Assembly (NCBI GenBank): GCA_020881915.1
Contig: JAJFPB010000001.1
Coordinates: 4,216,001 to 4,280,000 of the forward strand
Length of the DNA stretch: 64,000 nucleotides
Source of the DNA: Paramyrothecium sp. XJ0827
Lineage: Eukaryota; Ascomycota; Sordariomycetes; Hypocreales; Stachybotryaceae
Direction: 5' to 3'
The notes under the pieces were generated by a model. It was not told where the DNA came from, did no database searches, and saw only the letters and a program-made list of their open reading frames with translations. The translations under genes and the position numbers were made by a program. Of the stretch, positions 11,933-23,447 are shown piece by piece. How positions within the stretch are numbered: the stretch's first letter is position 1; every line of letters starts with the position of its first letter.

Positions 11933-13495
11933 TTAGACAGCGAGGAAACTTTTGGGGTTCTCGAAATCGGAATCATCCGACTCGGCTTCGATGAACTCGG
12001 CTACCTCATCCGAGTCCACGTCGTCAGAGTCGGCCGCTTCATCGCCACTCGAAACATCCTCAACCATGTCGTCAGGCTTGGATAGGCTTCGAAGGACGCT
12101 TGCCCTTTCGCGATGCGGCAGTTTGCACCCCTTGATCTTACATTGCCCGGTGTTGCTGAAATCGGGGCACTCAAAGACGTGCCGCTCAGTGCATTCAACG
12201 CCTCGGTCGCAGAAGCCGTAGTAGCCAAAGTCTCTGCATACGGGAGCACCTGGGGGGGCTTGAGAGTGAGTATAGACACAGTCAGGCTTGGCACAGTGCC
12301 CTTTGGCAAAGTGCAAGCAGTTCGGCACACGCTCAGGTGTGGCGTCATGGGACAGGTCGCACGAATCTCCGAGGGGGCATTTTCCGTCCTTCAGGAAATC
12401 TCTGCATATCGCCACCTTCTCAGGCTCGTGCATGTAACGACAAGATGGGCCTTTTGGACATGATCCTAGAGTTACGCATGGTTAGTAGGGCCCGTATACG
12501 TACCGGGGCGTTCCAAAGCTTATGCGGTTCGGCCGCTCCATGGGATGGGAAAAGATGTATTACCGGTCGTTGAGAAGGTTTTGCAGCGTTCGCCGACCTT
12601 CTTGATTACACCAGATCGGCTATGCTTGTCAGCCTGTTTGCCGTGATTGTACCTTGGCACGTACCGCTGGTTTTGAACAATCCTATTGGCAACTAGATTG
12701 CCGGTTTTGGTACGATAGAACTTGACGCCAGCAACCACTGCGACTTTAGGAGTAGCAGACGCTGGGTTCGTGTCGCCTGGAGCGCGGTTAGATACATGGA
12801 CACCAAAGGGTATGGGGATGGAGCTGACTGACTTGTAGACCTCGCCAGTTTCTTGCCACCATCGGTGACCTTGAATACGATGCCGTCGATGGTGATTTCG
12901 TTGTTACCTGTGGGTGTCCCAGGGTTAGTAGCAGATGCAGGAGCCTGGCGACCGAGGAACTGTCTGAATCGGAGTTTTTCTCGTTTCCGCTGATCTACGA
13001 GGTTTCGCTGGCGGGTTTCTTCGATGGCTCTTGCCCGGTTTTGGCTCTCCTTCTCGTAAACGCTTGCGTTAATCAGTTGTCGATGCCGGTCAGTCTTCGA
13101 TACCCAGCTTGATAGGTCAGTCGTGGAGTCGGCGGGTGAAGCGCTGGAATGAGATGATGCTGCCGGTGAGTTCAGCTGCAGGGTGCGGTGGCGATGAATG
13201 GTTGGCGGTCGGCCGCCCCTGTAGCCTCTCTGATGGTATGGTGCGGTAGCGTGGCGGTGGGCGTTGTCTGTTGATGTTAATCCTCCATTTACTCTGAGAT
13301 GATACGCTCTCTCACTTACGCCTATGTTGGACAAAATGGCGGCCTGGACCCGATGAGGTTCCTGCCTGTTGCGTTTTATGGCGGTTTATTTGGCCTGCCC
13401 CAGCATGTTAGATGGGCGAGTAGTCAGGTTCAGCATTTATACTTGCCAGCTAACTGTCCAATACGGGCAAGAAGCTCTCTATCCTCCTCCGACAT
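11933..13495 (-). CDS. five-CCCH zinc-finger protein, probable mRNA-processing factor
   Basis: This is a predicted 419-residue RNA-binding protein with exons 13447-13495, 13320-13394, 13267-12833, 12776-12665, 12619-12564 and 12465-11933. From residue about 236 it carries five consecutive CCCH fingers: CKTFSTTGSC..C..H, CRDFLKDGKC..C..H, CLHFAKGHC..C..H, CRDFGYYGFC..C..H and CPDFSNTGQC..C..H. An acidic Asp/Ser/Glu tail follows. Five tandem fingers near the C-terminus recall metazoan ZC3H3 and fission yeast Red5, which act in polyadenylation, export and RNA surveillance, so I infer a nuclear mRNA role. The start MSEEDRELLARIGQLAG matches fungal homologues and requires a first intron with a GC donor (GCAAGT, 13395-13446). 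It is head-to-head with THO7. Confidence 0.85.
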
Positions 13496-13907
13496 TGCTG
13501 CTGTCATTGAATGTGCTTGGCGTATGTTGCAGGGCTACAGGATCAAGAGAGTGTGAGGGGTTTGCGCGGAATAAATTGTTGTGTTGGTGGATGAAAGAAA
13601 AGCATAATGATATGTGACGTGCCGGGTGCGAATGAAGCTTGTTTGCTGTGGCTTACTCAGCAACCCGCCACTGGATAAGGCAGTGATTGGTTCAAGGGCT
13701 AAATCACTGCAAGGCTGATGATCAGAAGGCAAAGAAGGCGTTCGCGTGAAACCGAAGCTGCACCCCAGTCGAGCAACGAATTCGAGCAGTTGCCACCACT
13801 TGGTTGATTTCCATTGAATTCCCGTCCTTATAGAAGAGCGCCTCTGAAACTTCGACCAACACCATACACCTTACAGTCATACCCCAATCAGTCCTGGCTG
13901 CTCAACC
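13496..13907. promoter_or_regulatory. divergent promoter of CCCH gene and THO7
   Basis: These 412 bp separate the ATG of the CCCH zinc-finger gene (minus) from the ATG of THO7 (plus). No other gene fits here, so both promoters must share it or overlap into the other transcript. Confidence 0.6.
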
Positions 13908-14966
13908 ATGTCTTCCTGGGATCTGCTGGAGGATAGGGACGAGCTAGAGCTTCACAAAGTCCGCCTGCTCAACAATGAGGAAAGACCGTTCAAGCGAATC
14001 ACTAAGCGGCTCGGCACGATTTCCACACTCGTCAGCAATGCTGCGCAACCTTCTCCCTCTCCAAACGCTGGCGAACAACACTCTGTCAACACGTCCAATG
14101 AACAGTTAAGATCAGATCTTACGCTTGATTTCGCCGCCTTTGACAGCAGCATCGCAAGGCTCCAATTCCTACTCGACGCCAACGCACGCGAACGAGAGCG
14201 CTACCAAGCAGATCAAGAACGGATCGTCGCGGAATGCCAGGGCGTCCGGGCGAACAACGCGCAGCTGCGCGAACAACTCGAAGCGGCACGCGCGACGCTC
14301 GCACAGCGCAAGAAGTTTGATGAGTTGGCCGACAAGATTACCTCAAATCGACTGTTGAGGCCGCGAGAGGATCAAATTGCCAACCTAGCAAAACTCGAGG
14401 AGGAGTGCAAGGAGCTCGAGCGGGAAAGCGAGACATACAGCGAGACATGGAAGGAGCGAAGAGACCAGTTCAACAGGATTATGGAGGAGGGCATGTTGCT
14501 GAGACGGCAAATCCGGGATGAGAAGGAAGAAGTTGATCGACGCGAGGGCATGAACGAAGGGGACGACGAAGAAGGAGAAGCCGATAGGGCCGTCCAGACC
14601 CCGAGGAACGAGCCTAGTGAAAACGCGACTCCCAAACCAGACGGCGATAGCCAGCTCAAAGTCGACGCCGATGCCGGGGCGCGTCCGCCTTCCGCGTCGA
14701 ACGGCGGCAGGACGCCCATGGGGGACACGCCTGCTTCGGACAACCTACGGCCCGCTCCCGAGCATCTCAGCGTCCTCTCCCGCAGTGGCAGCCAGGCCCC
14801 TAGCAGGGGAGGCTCGCCTATGCCTGCTGCAGACTCCAAGGGCGGCGCTGGCGAAGACGTAGAGATGGGCGAGTTGGGGAAAGACGCGAACGAGGATGGG
14901 GACAGCCCGGGCCCAGCCGCAGATGCGCCTGATGCCGAGGGGAACAAGATGGAGGTGGATGAGTAG
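13908..14966 (+). CDS. THO complex subunit 7
   Basis: This single-exon gene of 352 residues encodes the THO/TREX subunit Tho7, which couples transcription elongation with mRNA export in the nucleus. The conserved N-terminal pattern WDLLEDRDELELHKVRLLN and ERPFKRITKRL is followed by LDFAAFDSSIARLQFLL and a long coiled coil at about residues 75-220 with FDELADKITSNRLLRPREDQ and LEEECKELERE. The C-terminal 130 residues are low-complexity, acidic and rich in Pro, Ser and Gly, as in other filamentous fungi. The ATG has the good context CAACCATG. Confidence 0.88.
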   Translation: MSSWDLLEDRDELELHKVRLLNNEERPFKRITKRLGTISTLVSNAAQPSPSPNAGEQHSVNTSNEQLRSDLTLDFAAFDSSIARLQFLLDANARERERYQADQERIVAECQGVRANNAQLREQLEAARATLAQRKKFDELADKITSNRLLRPREDQIANLAKLEEECKELERESETYSETWKERRDQFNRIMEEGMLLRRQIRDEKEEVDRREGMNEGDDEEGEADRAVQTPRNEPSENATPKPDGDSQLKVDADAGARPPSASNGGRTPMGDTPASDNLRPAPEHLSVLSRSGSQAPSRGGSPMPAADSKGGAGEDVEMGELGKDANEDGDSPGPAADAPDAEGNKMEVDE

Positions 14967-15173
14967 GATAGATAGACGGTTGCTAGCGTGCGTCTCTGTT
15001 ACGACCTGGTTCAATGGGATACCCACGAGCAGGAGTTTAAATAATGGTCATTAATTATCGTCAAAGTTGCATCAGCAGTAATTGCTTCTTCTGCTCGGTA
15101 CATTTGCAGCCCGTTAATCGCCGTCCATCTTCCCGTGAAACTTGATTTAGCAAGTCTCCCATGAAACCTCCAT

Positions 15174-15592
15174 CTACGCCGCCTTAACCTCCGCCAGCAC
15201 AGCCTTGGCTTGTTCCACTTCTTCCTCCTTCGCGGCGCCCTTTTCCTGCGCAGCCAGTTGTTCCTCTAGTTTCGCGACGGCGTCGTCGATGCGCTTCCTG
15301 ATCGGACCAAAGACGGCCTTTGTCTCCTCGATGGCGGCTTGCTGCGCGGCAGCCAGCGTCAGTCATTGCCGAGACCAAAACTGCGTATCGCCAGGGAAGG
15401 GGGTCAACTTACGTGCTGCCTCAGCATGAACTCGCCGTTTCCATCCTCGTTAGCCTCGCCGCTCTTGATCTTCTCCTCGAGGACCTTGAGACTCTTCTCT
15501 TGGTCCACCAATTCCTTCTGGTACGAGCTTTCCTCTCGCAACAGGCGGCGGACGGAGCTGGTCGCGATGGCGAGCTGGGATGGTGGGGGCAT
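15174..15592 (-). CDS. RBL2: tubulin-binding cofactor A
   Basis: This is a predicted 115-residue cytosolic beta-tubulin chaperone of the TBCA/Rbl2 family, which holds beta-tubulin during heterodimer assembly. The exons are 15413-15592 and 15174-15341, with a 71-nt intron. The helical bundle is recognisable from MPPPSQLAIATSSVRRLLRE, YQKELVDQEKSLKVLEEKI and, after the intron, IEETKAVFGPIRKRID. The length is typical for the family. The start is the ATG at 15592; an upstream in-frame extension is not conserved in character. Confidence 0.88.
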
Positions 15593-16292
15593 TGTTGTTG
15601 TTTGAGGGGGATCTCTGTCGCCGACTTTTTGTGAAGCGAGGTCTGTCAAGTCGGCCTCTGGGAGGGAGGGAAAAGTTGATAGGTTGCTTCTGTTGACTTG
15701 TTACGAAATGCTTGACGGCGGATCGAAGTTGTTCGGGGTCGTGTCCGTGAGCTAATACGCGTCGACTTGTCAATGCAGGGTACTAGCAATTCAGGCTGCA
15801 CGTTGAGTCTAGCAGTAGTGGGGTGTTTTGTTTTATGGCGGGGCAGAGCAGATCGCACGACAGGTTCGCGGACACTCATGCTGTAATTACCTTAACTACC
15901 TACCGACCAACCTACAGTTACGAAGGCACGAACTCGTGGCTGCGCAGTGTCCGGAGACCTCTGCGATCAAGCACCATTGTGGCACGCCAAACATTGATAA
16001 ATCTCTTGCATAGTCTCGTCTCGAGCGTATCTACCGTACAGGAGCCTTCACAGTTGCTACATCTAAGCCAACCAGCCCAAACCATCAAAGCTTCCGAGCC
16101 AGGAGGCCATCATTTTCTTACCCCAGTTCGTCCAAGTATCAGGATTCGATTATCCGCCTTTGGTATCTAAACGCCTCCAACGCCTCCAAGCCGATTGACA
16201 AACAACATACCCAGAAATGCATCGTGAATCAAGTAGATTCACACGACTGGCAACCGCTAACCGCGCCAGTCAAAGCCAACGGCTCTGTAGGA
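15593..16292. other. intergenic region between TBCA and RAD21
   Basis: This contains the TBCA upstream region and the RAD21 3' region. Near 15886-15915 lies a TACCTTAACTACCTACCGACC stretch of the intergenic type seen elsewhere in the window. I see no gene. Confidence 0.5.
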
Positions 16293-18228
16293 CTAGGCTT
16301 CAACAGTGACCGCAGGCGCACTGACTGCGGCAGGCTCAGGCTCGTTCTGGCTTGAAATCTCGCCGCCGGCTTCACGCTCAGCCCAGTCTCCCCAGAGTCC
16401 ACGCTTTCCTCGGACACGGATTGGGTCGCCAAGACCAGGACCCTGCTCCAACTTCAACGCGTCCTTGGTAGCAAGGACCAAACATTCAAAGAACATCTTG
16501 GTCGCTTCTGCCTTAGTCGTCTGTCCCTCCGTCACTAGGTCCTGGAAAACGACCGATGACTTCTTCCTCTTCTCTGCACTAGTAGCCGCTTCCGACCCAA
16601 ACAGATCACGTAGAATGTGGACAGCGTGCTTCGTGCCCACCGAAACTGGTCCGCTATCGGCCGGGTGCACAAGTGGCGCAGTCGTGTCATCAAAGGCGGG
16701 CATAGGACTGCCTGCATCCTGGCCCATATCGTCATCTTGTCCCGGCATGAGGCTTTCGTCGGCTGGGATGTCCAAGATCGTGCCATCTTGGGCCATGCTC
16801 TGGTCTCCCGGACCGCCGCCACCAATGGTAAAGTCGGTCTCATCACCGATCTCCAGGCGAGGGGATTTGGCAGCACCGTGGTCGCTGCCAACATCGGCGA
16901 TTCCACTATCGCGCTTTCTCTTGAGCTCGTTGGCTTCGCGGACACTGTCCAGGGACAGGATGCCACGCAGTTCCGGTGCCCAAGCAGCGCTTCGGCCTTC
17001 CAAGATAATGGATGAGACAAATCCACCATTCTTCTGCATTTCCATGAGAGTCAGTAGAAATGGGTCCCTCGGTAGGAAGGAGGCCGGCTTGATAATGTTC
17101 TTGCGATCAACCTGCTGCTGCTTGATATGGGTGCTTGATAAGGCGATCTCTTCGTCGGGCATAAGGATTTTTTGTTTTCGGGCGCGCTGTGCAGGCCGGC
17201 GAACGAGAGTGTGCTCTGCGTCCTCCTGTGGCTCGTAAAGGTCTGTGTTATGCGCCGTGTATTCTGCCTCCACCTCCTTCGCAAATTGCTCATCGATGTC
17301 AGAGAGGGGAGACTCCGAGATTCGAGCGCGCCGAATCTCTGGTGCGGTTATCGCAGCCATGGTAGACTGGTCGCCCACGTTGAACTGGATATCGTCGTCA
17401 CCCATCTGAATGTCACCCTCCTCATCTGCGATTCTGATACCATCGTCGTCGAATTCTAGCGCGGTGGAAGGCTCTCTTGGCGCGTCTTTCTGGCGGGTCA
17501 TGACATCGACCTCGCTGAACACATCGTCTTCGACCGGTCCAGGAGCTGGCGCGTCTCGACCCATTTCAATGCTATGGCTTGGATCGATGTCGATATCAGA
17601 ACCGAAATCTATTTCAAGGTCCAAATCCTCCATTGGGACCAGGGCGTCGTCATCATGGCCATTGCTGTCTTGCAGGAATTGGCTGTTGTCATATTCTTCC
17701 TGCAGATTGATGTCACGGTTGCTCGCGCGACCCTTTCGGCCAATAGGTGCGGCAGTCACGTCCTCAACCTGCGACAGCAGCCATGACGCATCAGGTGGAG
17801 GCGGTAGGTCAAGATTGTCGTACGGTGTGATCTTGTCCGGTAGAAGAAGTGCCTCACGGTTCGAAACTTGCAGGTGCACAGCCATGTCGTTGTTTCCAGT
17901 GGACCGGAATGCCTATATTGGTCAGTGAGCCCGGACTTCGGCGCGTTTACAAAGAGTCGCGTACCATCTTGATCTTGAGGAGAGCCTCGTTACAGTCGTC
18001 TAGCAGATAACGCGTCTTGCGCTGGTAGATTCTGACCACTCCAAGCAATAGGTGCGCGTGAAGGCGCAGGCTGATCGGCCATTGGGTCGCCGACATAAGC
18101 TTCGCGACACTATTTGCCACATTGGATTGTAGAACGTGATTCTTTGATAGTTTGCTTCCTTGTTTGGCAGATGCCCAGACGGGCCCCAGAGCCACGTCTG
18201 TCACCAAAGCCTCGTTTGGGTAAAGCAT
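16293..18228 (-). CDS. cohesin kleisin subunit RAD21/SCC1
   Basis: This is a predicted 627-residue mitotic cohesin kleisin that closes the SMC1-SMC3 ring and is cut by separase at anaphase. The exons are 17965-18228 and 16293-17912, with a 52-nt intron. The N-terminal Rad21/Rec8 domain covers about residues 1-105, including LGPVWASAKQGSKLSKNHVLQ, RLHAHLLLGVVRIYQRKTRYLLDDCNEALLKIKM and, after the intron, the LLLPDKIT segment. A long acidic linker follows. The C-terminal winged-helix segment is at about 560-620, with SSVVFQDLV and AEATKMFFECLVLATKDALKL. The first residues (MLYPNEALVTDVALG) differ slightly from the usual MFYSE..LSKKG start. Length and layout fit RAD21 better than the meiotic paralogue REC8. 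Confidence 0.88.
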
Positions 18229-19586
18229 GCTTGCGGTGGTGCGAGTCCCTTTGGGACGTCGTTAACGAGCGATGTTGGGGGCCAGATGCAATCCTGGCAC
18301 GAGCGGTGATGACCCGGCGAGGTGGCCGCACGAAGTGTGGTGATGTCGGCGTGATGCGGCGGATGAGTAAACAGAGAGCAAGGGGTGCGGAGCGCGTTGC
18401 GGTCGGGTAAACAAGCGGCGCCAAAATCGTGGCGGGATCTGCTTTACGCGCAGCGGGCACGGCGCAACGACATACGACGTGAATTGATTTCGCTGTTGTA
18501 AATCGCAGCGAAAACGCCCAAGTATCGCGCGGCGATAGCAAACGAGGCGATGAGCGCAGGCGCGATTTGAAGCAACGTGGGTGTAGAATCCAGGTTTGAG
18601 CGTCGAGGTGTCGGTCTTAGGGTGACTAAATGGCGTGGCTGGGAATTTGAAGAGTGGCTGCAATGACCGACAGAGGTACTCTGCACCACGTGTGGGGACC
18701 TTATCCCTCCATAAAGGTAAGCCACGTCGGACAGGCAATGGTATTCCGGATCGGGATTTTCCGGTTCCGGCGGCTCTAGTTGCGCGACGTACAATCGTGA
18801 GTTACCCTATATAGCATTATCATGTCTGAGCTCAGTCTGTTGGTGTCATCATATAAAAACCTATTGCAATTCGTTTTCTATGGCTTGCTTTCATTTATAT
18901 CTCGCTACCTTTTATCTCCTCCGGTGTGCTTATTTGTGCATTATGTAGTTTGCACTATCGCTTCAGGTGTCGTGTTTGTCGCAACTGAATTAGATCATGA
19001 ACCGGGTATCAGGGTTGAGTGGCATTCGAGAACGGAACTCAACTTGCACTGGATATTTGAAACATAGGACATCAAGCCAGAGAGAATATGTTGACCGTGG
19101 CAGGCCAGATCTAGAAATACACAAAATACGACATGCTTTCATGGTGGGCGTGTTCGAATTGGCCTGTAAACGTCTTTGTCGAGATAATTCCAAACATGGC
19201 ATGAACTTCAGGTGGAGTCCTGCGCCACAAAACGGCGCCTCTTCCGGATATCGTCCATTTGACATACACATCGAACCTTGCCCCTTTTGGCTGCGCTCCC
19301 TGGTGTCAGTTCGCGTCCCAGACTGGGTTAGCTCAATTATAGCTACATCACCACGTATCGATCTCGACACTTTTTCCTCAACCTCTAATGATCATGTCCA
19401 GAACTACTTAAGCGCCGCCTAATATCTTGCCTATGCTTCTTTAGCAAGCCGAAAGTGTTTAATCCCCGCCGAGTCGTGTGTACGATACCAGCCCATGACC
19501 TGTGGCGCATCGTAGCCAACCCTGGGCTATGTACTCCTATGTCTCGCCTCAACCTTGTCGACAACCATCGGATTTGATCGACAACC
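18229..19586. promoter_or_regulatory. divergent intergenic region RAD21/PMR1
   Basis: This 1.36-kb region separates two divergent genes. Frames such as 18110-18541 (minus) and 18997-19422 (plus) are open, but they overlap on opposite strands and show no family traits. I see no supportable gene. Confidence 0.5.
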
Positions 19587-22500
19587 ATGCAGCTACCGTG
19601 GCAAGGTCGTGAAGGGCTACAAGCCGAATCTCTGCTACCGATGACGAGCATTCCTCAAATCGCCAGTCATGCAACCCGAGACGAGTCCCCGTCACCTTCG
19701 AGACCTCTCCATCATGCTCGGACAACGTCAGCCCACGCGAGAGTAAGCAACAAGCCGTTACAACAGTTTCGTTCACACCAATATTAACTGTAATCAAGAG
19801 TGTCGCAGAAGAATTCTCCTTTACCACCCCGAGCGAAGCCGCCGCGAAGCTGCGGACTTCATTGACCCACGGGCTGACCCCTACCGAAGCCCTGAACCGC
19901 CTCCGCGACCACGGCCCCAACGAGATCCCGCACGACCCTCCAGAACCGCTATGGCTTCGATTCGTAAAACAATTCCAAGAGCCTTTAATCGCACTTCTTC
20001 TGGTATCTGCGGGAGCATCTCTTCTCCTGGGGAACAAAGACGACGCCTTGAGCATCACAGTTGCCGTGACCATCGTCGTGAGCGTGGGCTTTGTCCAAGA
20101 ATACCGGTCAGAAAAGTCAATTGAAGCTTTGAATCACCTGGTTCCCAATCATGCCCATCTTGTACGTGGCTCAGCCAAATCATCGAGCTCGGCGAAGTCA
20201 TGGCCAAATGACAACAATGATCTGCAAAGCATTGGGCAACCAGGCACGATCACACCCGTTGATGATGCCCTGGAAGCAACGTCTTCGAAAGTGATGGCAG
20301 CCCAGCTCGTACCAGGCGACCTGGTTCTATTCACGACGGGAGACCGTATACCAGCCGACATCCGTGTCACGAAAGCCGCTGATCTCACGATCGATGCCTC
20401 AAATCTTACAGGAGAAACCGAACCTGTCAGAGTCTCGGCCGAGGCGCGTTCTCGGGCAATATACATGCCATCTTCGAAGCAATTTTCAGAAAATGGGTCA
20501 CTGACGCCCAATGGAAACTACAACCACGATGCCGGCGACAGCAAGAATAACATCGCCTATATGGGAACACTGGTGAAGTCTGGCCACGGACAGGGAATCG
20601 TGTTCGCTACCGGAGGCAATACACACTTTGGCACCATTGCGACAAGTGTTTCTGGGACGGAAAGTCCGCGCTCCCCGCTACAGTTGTCGATGGACGAGCT
20701 AGGATCGCAACTAAGCAAAGCTTCCTTTGTGGTAATTGGTCTTATCTCGCTTGTTGGCTGGTTGCAGGGGAAGAAGCTGCTCGAAATTTTTACCATTTCG
20801 ATCTCACTTGCGGTGGCTGCCATTCCCGAGGGTTTGCCAATCATCGTCACAGTGACTCTCGCACTAGGCGTCCACCGAATGGCCAAGCATAATGCCATTG
20901 TACGTAGGATGCCCAAGGTCGAGACACTTGGCTCCGTCAATGTGGTTTGCACCGATAAGACTGGTACGCTAACGACAAACCACATGACAACCACGAAAAT
21001 GTGGTATTTTGGTGCGGGTGATGCTTTGGACGTTGAATCGGACGGTGATACACTTGAAGCGAAATCCAACCAAGCCAGTGTGCGTATTCTGCGGATCGGC
21101 AACATTGCCAACAATGGCCGCTTGGCCAGGAAAGAAACAGGCGCTGGAGCGACTGCTGTTTTGTCTTCTACATTGGGCCGTGAGGAGCCCACGACGTACA
21201 CGAGATGGGTTGGGCAACCTACCGATGTGGCTATGCTGGACCTCCTTGATAAGTTTAGGGAGCATGATGTGCGGGAATCTCTTGGCCCACTTATCAGTGA
21301 AACGCCCTTCAGCTCCGAGCGTAAATGGATGGGAGTGTTGATCGGTGCGGATTCCAGAAGCGAGAAAGATTTTGCGTACATGAAAGGATCGGTGGAAAAG
21401 GTTCTCGCAGCATGCGATACCTACATCGACAGCAGCGGACGCGAGATCATTCTCGACACTGCCCGTCGTCGAGAAGCATTAGCGGCAGCTGATGCATTGG
21501 CCTCAAAAGGCCTACGAGTGCTCGCATTCTCGAGCGGCCCGGTTTCGAGGTCATCGAGGAGCAGATCAGCAGCGGCAGCGCGCAGCGATACGCCAAGTAT
21601 GGATCGAAGCGAAAGCCCCATCACTCAACCCTCTGAAGATATTTACAAAGGACTTACATTTGCCGGCTTGGTTGGAATGAGCGATCCACCACGCCCAGGC
21701 GTAGGGCGCTCCATTCGACGATTGATGCGAGGCGGTGTCAAGGTCATTATGATAACCGGAGACGCCGAGACCACCGCACTGGCCATTGGCAAGCAACTTG
21801 GAATGGCGATTGCTGTCCCAAGTGGACATGCACCTGGACAGGCCACGGTTAAGCCGGTGCTCCGGGGTGACGAAGTGGATGCAATGTCAGATGAAGATCT
21901 AGCACAGGCTATACAACATACGACCATCTTCGCGCGAACAAACCCCGACCACAAGCTCAAAATCGTGCGGGCTCTTCAGACTCGTGGAGACATTGTTGCC
22001 ATGACGGGAGATGGAGTGAATGATGCTCCTGCATTAAAGAGGGCGGACATTGGCATATCAATGGGTCGACATGGAACAGACGTCGCCAAGGAAGCCTCGG
22101 ACATGATTCTTACAGACGACGACTTCTCGACTATCCTCCGCGCTATCGAGGAGGGTAAGGGGATTTTCAACAATATTCAGAATTTCTTGACATTCCAGCT
22201 CAGCACCAGTGCAGCGAGTTTGGCCCTGGTTTTTCTCTGCACATGTTTCGGCCTCAAAACACCTCTCAACGCAATGCAAATCCTTTGGATTAGTGAGTCC
22301 TGTTAAGAGCGAGCCATGAGCTTGGCTACGTATGCTAATGTTACGCCAACAGATATCATCATGGATGGTCCGCCAGCTCAGTCGTTGGGCGTGGAGCGAG
22401 TAGATCCCGACGTCATGAATCGTCCGCCCCGAAGACGTGGCGATCCGGTACTCACCCGAGCTCTTATCAAGAGAGTGCTTACATCAGCTTTTATCATCAT

Positions 22501-22888
22501 GTTCGGAACTATGCTTGTTTATAGACACGAGATGTCGGACGGCCAGGTCACGAGGCGTGACACGACGATGACCTTTACCTGCTTTGTTCTGTTTGACATG
22601 TTCAACGCTCTGAGCTGTCGCTCTGAATCAAAATCTGTTCTCCGTGGAGAGGCTGGGCTCTTCTCGAATACCTTGTTCAACTGGGCGGTGTCTTTGAGCT
22701 TGGTGTGCCAGCTCCTCGTCATATACACCCCTTGGCTTCAGGAGGTTTTTCAAACGGAGGCTCTTTCGCTGGTTGACCTAGGCAGGCTTGTGCTTCTTTG
22801 TAGCACTGTGTTCTGGGCAGACGAGTTTCGAAAGTATTGGATATACGCGCGGAGACGGATAGGGTCGGGGTATAGCCAGGCGGTATAA
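19587..22888 (+). CDS. PMR1: Golgi P-type Ca2+/Mn2+ ATPase
   Basis: This is a predicted 1061-residue secretory-pathway Ca2+/Mn2+ pump (P2A-type ATPase) that loads the Golgi lumen. The exons are 19587-19742, 19799-22292 and 22353-22888. Visible motifs are the actuator-domain TGE in [12 protein letters not shown], the ion-binding PEGLP in the fourth membrane helix, the phosphorylation motif DKTGT (Asp about 438) and the hinge motif [10 protein letters not shown]. About ten hydrophobic segments are present. After the last intron the sequence [17 protein letters not shown] fits the PMR1 family. The N-terminal start is uncertain: an ATG at 19587 has adenine at -3, while a second in-frame ATG at 19641 would remove 18 residues. 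Confidence 0.92.
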
Positions 22889-23447
22889 AGCTATGAGCCA
22901 AGCTTCGTATCCGCATCTAGCATGAGGCGGATTTTGTATTTAGATGAATAGACACAATACTGTGACCCCAGCACGCATTATACATGAAGTTCCTCCAATT
23001 CATAGATGACGTCGAGGTGAGCCGTGCCTCTGCAAAGACTCGGAGCTCAACTATGGTCACGACTACGTACTGGAAAGGTCATGGAAATCGTGGTGTCAGC
23101 GGAGAAATTGCCTGAATCATTCAGAAAAGCAGAAGCACAAAAGTATAACTGCCGACCGATTGCTAGAGTTGTAATTTGTTCTCTCTTTGGTTGGCAGATG
23201 TTTGTGTTATTAGCTAGTGGTAGCTCGCACGCCCTGGTGTAGCCTCGAGTAAGACAGGTACACCCAAGTATGGCCCACCGCAGGTACCCTACCTTGCCTA
23301 CCTAGTACCTTGCCTTGACCTGTAGCTTGGACACATATCCAACACCTTTCGGAATTGGCATCAACAACCCGACAAGCTGTTGGCTCCATTCCCACAACGA
23401 CGAGCTCGAGGAGCGATGCGCCTGCCAGACGGGCTTCTTCAGCGTCA
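22889..23447. promoter_or_regulatory. intergenic region upstream of COG4
   Basis: This holds the PMR1 3' end and the COG4 promoter. A run of TACC/GGTA motifs lies at about 23282-23310. No gene is seen. Confidence 0.55.

Noticed and set aside
16306..17238. Plus-strand open frame of 310 codons
   Set aside because: It is antisense to the RAD21 exon and has no recognised motif.
18997..19422. Plus-strand frame of 141 codons between RAD21 and PMR1
   Set aside because: It overlaps an equally open minus-strand frame and has no motif or good start context.
23355..23447. Upstream N-terminal extension of COG4
   Set aside because: The frame is open but contains no ATG before 23448; the extension begins only at a TTG codon.
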